The translations under genes were made by a program, and so were the position numbers. This document shows positions 7,181-11,034 of a stretch of 11,034 nucleotides of DNA, one piece after another. Positions within the stretch are counted from its first letter, which is position 1, and every line of letters begins with the position of its first letter. The stretch is from JANQLU01 sp964434955 (GTDB taxonomy: Bacteria > Planctomycetota > Planctomycetia > Pirellulales > Pirellulaceae): NCBI GenBank assembly GCA_964434955.1, contig CAYSXI010000177.1, positions 1 to 11,034 on the forward strand, read 5' to 3'. The notes under the pieces were generated by a model, which searched no databases, was not told the origin of the DNA, and worked only from the letters and a program-made list of their open reading frames with translations.

Positions 7181-8332
7181 TCAGGCGGGTGTTGCCGGGA
7201 AATCTTGTGCCGCGTCTGATTGGTTGTGGTTCGCAGCCGCGTCCATCGTGCCCGTCAATTCGGCGCCGCCATTTGTTCGCGCCGTCTCGATTTCTCCCGC
7301 GGAATGAGAAGAGATTTCCGACTCAATTTCCTTCTGCAGCGATTTGATTTCGCGACGCCGGGACAGGTAAACAAAAACGCCCATCATTGCAACCAGCAAC
7401 AAGACCAGTCGAAAACCAAGGGCAACAACAAAGCCATGTTCGGTCGGTAACGCAACGTCGGAGAATCCGCGATACAAGTAATCGAGCGCGAACTCCATCC
7501 CTCCGATGCCGCCAGGCAAGGGAACCGCGTTGGCAACCATCGCGATGGGAGCAATCAGGAAATGCTGAGTGAAACTTGGGTGAGCATCGGAAAGGCCGGC
7601 CGCCACTCCGAATATGGCACAGGCAAACAACACATTGATACAGATGCTAAGTCCAATTCCGTTGAACAGCGGGATCGGATTCTTTCGATAAGCCGAAATG
7701 ACCTTCAAAAATCGGGCAAAAACGCCGCCGACCCATTTGATTCGAGTCAGTGACTTGAGAAAACCGGACTCCGCGAAATTCGGAATCAAAACAAAAACCA
7801 GAAGAGTTCCAACGCCCAACAGTGAAAAAATGGTGACAACTTTTCCGCAAAACAATATGGCTTCAAGATGTTTGGGATTGGTGGATTCGAATCGGGAAAA
7901 ATCGCAAAGCGAAAATGCAATCGCTGCAAAGCTGAACATGGTTACCAGGCCGATGAATCGATCGGCAAAAATCGAGAGGATCGCCTCCGTTTTCTTCTCA
8001 CCCACATGCTTGGCAACGAAAACGCTTTTCAGGGCATCGCCCCCCAAAACGCCCACCGACATGAGATTGAACAAATGGCCGAGAAAGCCAAGCCGGATGG
8101 CATCTGCCAGTCCGATCGGAACGTCCAAAGCTCGGACCAAAATGTACCATCGGTAGAACCCGAGCAGGCAAGCGGAAAGCCCCGCAGCCAAACCGAATGC
8201 GACCCAGTGCCACTGTTTGGGGGATTGCGCAAATTCATCGAAATTCGCGTCCTGGCGTGCCTTGTAATAAAGGTAGGCGAGGATCGCGAAGGAAATTGCG
8301 AACTTCAGGATTTTGATTGCAACAGATTTCAA
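7181..8332 (-). CDS. Flippase-like LPG-synthase transmembrane domain protein (UPF0104)
   Basis: This 383-residue integral membrane protein matches the flippase-like transmembrane domain first described in lysylphosphatidylglycerol synthases (MprF), without the soluble aminoacyl-transfer domain. Signatures in order are YRWYILVRAL (60-69), GHLFNLMSVGVLGGDALK (85-102), ADRFIGL (123-129) and PLPGGIGGMEF (271-281). About eight hydrophobic segments fall near 8-23, 42-60, 80-95, 126-143, 163-183, 223-245, 258-277 and 302-324. Relatives are thought to move lipids or lipid-linked glycans across the membrane, but its substrate here is unknown. The start is a TTG at 8332. The frame is open upstream only to a TGA at 8384-8386 and offers no ATG, GTG or other TTG there. 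A hydrophilic tail of about 58 residues (326-383), first charged and helical and then Ala/Asn/Thr-rich, follows the last helix. No MprF-type C-terminal domain gene is adjacent. Confidence 0.9.
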   Translation of the reverse strand: MKSVAIKILKFAISFAILAYLYYKARQDANFDEFAQSPKQWHWVAFGLAAGLSACLLGFYRWYILVRALDVPIGLADAIRLGFLGHLFNLMSVGVLGGDALKSVFVAKHVGEKKTEAILSIFADRFIGLVTMFSFAAIAFSLCDFSRFESTNPKHLEAILFCGKVVTIFSLLGVGTLLVFVLIPNFAESGFLKSLTRIKWVGGVFARFLKVISAYRKNPIPLFNGIGLSICINVLFACAIFGVAAGLSDAHPSFTQHFLIAPIAMVANAVPLPGGIGGMEFALDYLYRGFSDVALPTEHGFVVALGFRLVLLLVAMMGVFVYLSRRREIKSLQKEIESEISSHSAGEIETARTNGGAELTGTMDAAANHNQSDAAQDFPATPA

Positions 8333-8418
8333 GAGCCGGCCGCTTGGATGGCAGGATGGGGTGATTGCACGTAAATGCGGCTCTCAATTGTTGCACATGC
8401 TTCCGTAAAACGATTGGC

Positions 8419-8443
8419 CGAAGGCCCTCAGCCAAGGCCTTCG
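8419..8443 (-). terminator. GC-rich hairpin after the methyltransferase gene
   Basis: CGAAGGCC (8419-8426) and GGCCTTCG (8436-8443) pair perfectly over 8 bp around a 9-nt loop, about 75 nt past the methyltransferase stop. On the minus strand the stem is followed by GCCAATCGTTTTACGG, with only four T residues some distance away. It is therefore a possible but not strong intrinsic terminator. A competing TTGGC/GCCAA pairing overlaps it. Confidence 0.4.
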
Positions 8444-8516
8444 TCACTCGGGAGTTCGGTTGTACCGGCTCTGGCGATTTTAACCGTGCCCTAACCTGCC
8501 ACGCCTGATCCCGGCG

Positions 8517-9317
8517 CTACTCGGCCCACTGCAACTCGCTCGGAAGCTTCACCGCCGCAACTGCCATGAAGGTTTTGATGTATTCGTTGAAGTGCGAATA
8601 ATCGCATTCGCCAAAACCGTCTTCGTACATTCTGACAATCGCAAGCCCTGCAGCCGTGATTCCGCCGAGAAGGTCATCAAGGGTGTGTCCAAAAGCAAAA
8701 GGCTCACCGGTCTCGACGAATCTTTGTTTTTGATCCTCCGGCAAGTCCCGCTCGTCCGAGTAGGGAATCTTGTGACGCACCTTGAGACGTCCAGCAATCA
8801 TCTCATCTTCGTCCATCATGTAGAGAACCGGGTTGCATATGCCGGTCATCATCCGACCGCCCGTCTTGAGAACTCTCGCAACTTCCTTCCAGACCTGGCG
8901 CGGGTTTGGCGAAAAGCAGATGCTGCAGGGATTGAAAACAAGATCGAAAGTGGCCTCGTCGAACATGTCCAGCTTGGCCATGTCACCCTGAAACAGGTCG
9001 ATCGAAAGCCCTTCGCGTTCGGCCACTTCGCGGTCGCGATTCAACTGGTTTTGCGAATTGTCGAGCGTGGAAACATTGGCGCCGGCGGCCGCGAGAATTG
9101 GGGCTTGCTGCCCTCCCCCGCTGGCCAGGCAAAGCACTTTTTTGCCTTTTAGATCACCAAACCAGCTTTTGGGAACCGGCAAAGTTGGGGTCAATACGAT
9201 TTTCCAGTCTCCCTGCCTCGCGCGTTCAATCGTTTCCGCGGATACGGGTTGGGTCCATTCGTTTCCTTTGTCAACTTGTCGATCCCAAGCCTGCGAGTTG
9301 TAATGGATAACGTCCAT
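8517..9317 (-). CDS. Class I SAM-dependent methyltransferase
   Basis: This 266-residue protein has the Rossmann-type methyltransferase core. Motif I is VLCLASGGGQQAP (61-73), the acidic residue ending strand 2 is Asp86 in STLDNSQ, GDMAKLD at 111-117 covers motif II, FDLVFNPCSICF at 124-135 is the strand-4 region, and EVARVLKTGGRMM (145-157) is the usual post-motif. It belongs to the broad UbiE/Methyltransf_11-like group, cytoplasmic and probably acting on a small molecule. The substrate cannot be inferred. The motif-I segment SGGGQ replaces the more common GxGxG. The ATG at 9317 is preceded by AGGA at a spacing of about 11 nt. It is transcribed away from the formyltransferase gene with only 31 nt between the two starts, so promoters must overlap each other or lie in coding sequence. 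Confidence 0.92.
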   Translation of the reverse strand: MDVIHYNSQAWDRQVDKGNEWTQPVSAETIERARQGDWKIVLTPTLPVPKSWFGDLKGKKVLCLASGGGQQAPILAAAGANVSTLDNSQNQLNRDREVAEREGLSIDLFQGDMAKLDMFDEATFDLVFNPCSICFSPNPRQVWKEVARVLKTGGRMMTGICNPVLYMMDEDEMIAGRLKVRHKIPYSDERDLPEDQKQRFVETGEPFAFGHTLDDLLGGITAAGLAIVRMYEDGFGECDYSHFNEYIKTFMAVAAVKLPSELQWAE

Positions 9318-9338
9318 GGTTTGATTTTTCCTAGTCTC

Positions 9339-9344
9339 AAGGTG
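9339..9344 (+). promoter_or_regulatory. Ribosome binding site of ftr
   Basis: AAGGTG matches the anti-Shine-Dalgarno well and sits 4 nt before the TTG at 9349. The GTG at 9342-9344 reads into a stop after a few codons, and no ATG, GTG or other TTG lies in frame between the TTG and the upstream TGA at 9322-9324. The site therefore supports a TTG start. Confidence 0.5.
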
Positions 9345-9348
9345 TCAA

Positions 9349-10239
9349 TTGAAAATAGATGACACGTTTATCGAGGATACGTTCGCCGAAGCTTTTTCGA
9401 TGAAGTATACCAAATTCGTTATTTCTGCCGACGATCGTCATTGGTTGGACGCGGCAATCAACGAATGCTGTGGCTATGGCTCGAGCGTGATTGCATGCGA
9501 TGCGGAGATTGGTGTGAGTCAGTATCCGGAATCGGTTGAATCAATCGATGGACGGATTGCATGCGAGATCATGGCTTTCGGTTTCGCATTCGAATCGTTG
9601 GGAAAAGCCATCGCAAATCGAATTGGCCAGTCGGTAATGACTTGTGCCTCCACGGCCGTCTTCGACGGACTTGCCGAAGGCGAAGAGCGGCTGCCCCTTG
9701 GAAAGCAACTCCGATTTTTCGGTGACGGGTTCCAGAAAAGCAAATTGATCGACGGTCGCCGATTCTGGCGGATCCCGGTCATGGATGGTGAATTCGTGGT
9801 CGAAGAGTCATTGGGTGCCAGTCGAGGGATCGCCGGTGGAAATTTTCTGATCCAGAGTGTCGACCGGGCGTCCGGTTTGAACGCTGCCAAGCTTGCGGTA
9901 CAAGCAATCAACCAGATCCCGGATGTCATGATGCCGTTTCCGGGCGGAGTCGTGCGAAGCGGTAGCAAAGTGGGATCGCGATATAACAAATTGAAGGCAT
10001 CGACTTCCGACGCATTTTGTCCGACACTGGTGGGCCGCACGGAAACAAAGGTCGTTGCAGGCGCCAATTGCGTTTACGAGATCGTCATCGACGGAGCGGA
10101 TTTTGATTCGATTGCAAAAGCGATGGCGGTTGGGATCCGGGCCGCGTGTATTGATGGCGTCCCGGCGATTCACGCGGGCAATTATGGCGGGAAACTTGGG
10201 AAGCACCATTTCCACTTGCGCGAAGTGATGGAGGCGTAA
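9349..10239 (+). CDS. ftr: Formylmethanofuran:tetrahydromethanopterin formyltransferase (Ftr/FhcD)
   Basis: Ftr transfers a formyl group between methanofuran-type and tetrahydromethanopterin-type cofactors. In bacteria it is the D subunit of the Fhc formyltransferase/hydrolase complex, which releases formate during formaldehyde oxidation. The 296 residues match the family length of about 300, and signatures run end to end. They are IEDTFAEAF (8-16), RIGQSVMTC (91-99), FFGDGFQ (123-129), GEFVVEESLG (147-156), PFPGGVVRSGSKVGS (196-210), TSDAFCPT (219-226), YEIVIDG (243-249) and GNYGGKLGKHHFHL (277-290). The start is a TTG with AAGGTG upstream, and the protein then begins at the same point as its relatives. 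Methylotrophic proteobacteria and planctomycetes carry this gene. Its usual partners (fhcA, fhcB, fhcC, mch, fae) are not in the window. The gene is also called fhcD. It probably shares a transcript with the channel gene that follows without a gap. Confidence 0.97.
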   Translation: MKIDDTFIEDTFAEAFSMKYTKFVISADDRHWLDAAINECCGYGSSVIACDAEIGVSQYPESVESIDGRIACEIMAFGFAFESLGKAIANRIGQSVMTCASTAVFDGLAEGEERLPLGKQLRFFGDGFQKSKLIDGRRFWRIPVMDGEFVVEESLGASRGIAGGNFLIQSVDRASGLNAAKLAVQAINQIPDVMMPFPGGVVRSGSKVGSRYNKLKASTSDAFCPTLVGRTETKVVAGANCVYEIVIDGADFDSIAKAMAVGIRAACIDGVPAIHAGNYGGKLGKHHFHLREVMEA

Positions 10240-11034
10240 GTGATGGCGATCAACCCGCCCCGGAAAAATGGAATTCCCGAAGACGACAACTTTAGTAAGC
10301 CGTCTCCGATCCAGATGGCGCTGCGGCGATTCTTCTCTTACATTTCGGTAGAACTGACCGTCGGTTTTCTCGTCTTGGTTTCGGTCGGCCTGACACTGAC
10401 CGAAATGTCGATCGAGGCCAAGCAGCATTACGCCGGAGGCGAGCTTTCGTTTTACGACAGCCGTTTGTTTTTCTGGATCCGATTGATCAACGATTCGATC
10501 ACGATCTTGTTCGCCATTGAGTTGGCGCTCCGGTTCTGGGCGGCGGCTTCCAAGAAAACTTTTTTTCGAGAGTTCTGGGTCGATATTGTTGCCCTGATCC
10601 CGATTTTGAGACCACTGCGCATGGCGCGTGGTTTGAGGTTGCTTCGACTGATTCGAATTTTCCGTCTGTTTGGCGTGATGACCCGATTGAGCTCGAAATA
10701 CCCGTTTTTGTTCCGTCGTGGCTCCATCGATTTTTTTGTCGTTTGCATCATGCTTGTGGTATCGGTGCTATTTGGCACCGTGGCGATGATGCATTTCGAA
10801 AGTCAGGCAGCAGCTTCGAGTGTGGAAGCGATTCCCGAGGATGAACAGTTTTCTTTCGAGAATTCCCTTTGGTTTAGCATCTACACCCTGTTTGCTGGAG
10901 AGCCGACACCCATTGTTCCAAAGACGATTGCGGGGCGCGTTGTTGCAGTATTTGTTATGTTCATGGGTCTTACCATGTTTGCCATTTTCGCGGGGACGGT
11001 TTCGGCATTCATGGTGGATCGAATTCGAGCGTCG
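10240..11034 (+). CDS. Voltage-sensor ion channel with atypical pore, 3' end missing
   Basis: The frame from the ATG at 10243 runs 264 codons to the right edge without a stop, and a GTG at 10240 is directly adjacent. Residues 1-34 are hydrophilic. S1 is near 35-54, S2 near 75-98 and S3 near 112-121. S4 at 123-143 has Arg at 123, 126, 129, 132, 135, 138 and 141, exactly every third residue, which is the hallmark of a voltage sensor. S5 is near 163-184, a pore helix near 206-217 and S6 near 229-256. This is the six-helix plan of the ion transport protein family. The filter region reads LFAGEPTP (216-223) where potassium channels have TVGYGD, so the ion selected is uncertain. A cytoplasmic regulatory domain may follow outside the window. 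The start lies in TAAGTGATG at the end of ftr, which suggests translational coupling. Confidence 0.85.
   Translation, partial: MMAINPPRKNGIPEDDNFSKPSPIQMALRRFFSYISVELTVGFLVLVSVGLTLTEMSIEAKQHYAGGELSFYDSRLFFWIRLINDSITILFAIELALRFWAAASKKTFFREFWVDIVALIPILRPLRMARGLRLLRLIRIFRLFGVMTRLSSKYPFLFRRGSIDFFVVCIMLVVSVLFGTVAMMHFESQAAASSVEAIPEDEQFSFENSLWFSIYTLFAGEPTPIVPKTIAGRVVAVFVMFMGLTMFAIFAGTVSAFMVDRIRAS

Noticed and set aside
9343..9348. TTGACA on the minus strand upstream of the methyltransferase
   Set aside because: The matching -10 position reads ATCAAA and falls just before the ATG, leaving no room for a transcript start. It is probably chance overlap with the ftr start region.
9808..10428. 206-codon minus-strand frame opposite ftr and the channel
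   Set aside because: It is antisense to two well-supported genes, and its His/Arg/Asp-rich composition is typical of a shadow frame.
1..11034. CRISPR array, insertion sequence, tRNA, rRNA or prophage signals
   Set aside because: I saw no regularly spaced repeats, transposase motifs, tRNA-like T-arm sequences or phage structural genes on either strand.

Overview
This window looks like a bacterial chromosome segment, most likely from a planctomycete (Pirellulales-like). The clues are a bacterial tetrahydromethanopterin-type formyltransferase (Ftr/FhcD), few Shine-Dalgarno sequences, several TTG or GTG starts, loosely packed genes and roughly 50% G+C. The assignment is inference. A methylotrophic proteobacterium could also carry Ftr, but its usual Fhc partner genes are not in view.

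Region 1 (1-5629, all minus strand) is the end of a surface-polysaccharide cluster. Read in the direction of transcription it holds GDP-L-fucose synthase (4670-5629), GDP-mannose 4,6-dehydratase (3641-4663), a 459-nt non-coding gap with a nested hairpin, two family-2 glycosyltransferases (2210-3181 and 1221-2201), and a multi-spanning membrane protein that runs off the left edge (1-1081) and resembles Wzy-type repeat-unit polymerases. Together these could make GDP-L-fucose from GDP-mannose, add sugars to a lipid-linked repeat unit and polymerise it. The polymerase frame is open for 360 codons and its stop lies outside the window.

Region 2 (5630-6220) is a gene-poor gap of about 590 nt with small hairpins. 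Region 3 (6221-8332, minus) holds an unrecognised four-helix membrane protein and a flippase-like integral membrane protein of the lysylphosphatidylglycerol-synthase transmembrane (UPF0104) family. They are separated by a terminator-like hairpin.

Region 4 (8517-11034) centres on a 31-nt divergent gap. A SAM-dependent methyltransferase reads leftward. Rightward lie Ftr (9349-10239), which moves a formyl group between methanofuran and tetrahydromethanopterin cofactors in C1 metabolism, and a voltage-sensor ion channel that starts immediately at the Ftr stop codon. The channel has a seven-arginine S4 helix but, where a potassium channel would carry its selectivity filter, the sequence reads LFAGEPTP. 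It is cut by the right edge.

I see no CRISPR array, insertion sequence, tRNA, rRNA or phage gene. The strongest candidates for something unusual are the atypical channel pore and its tight coupling to a C1-metabolism gene.
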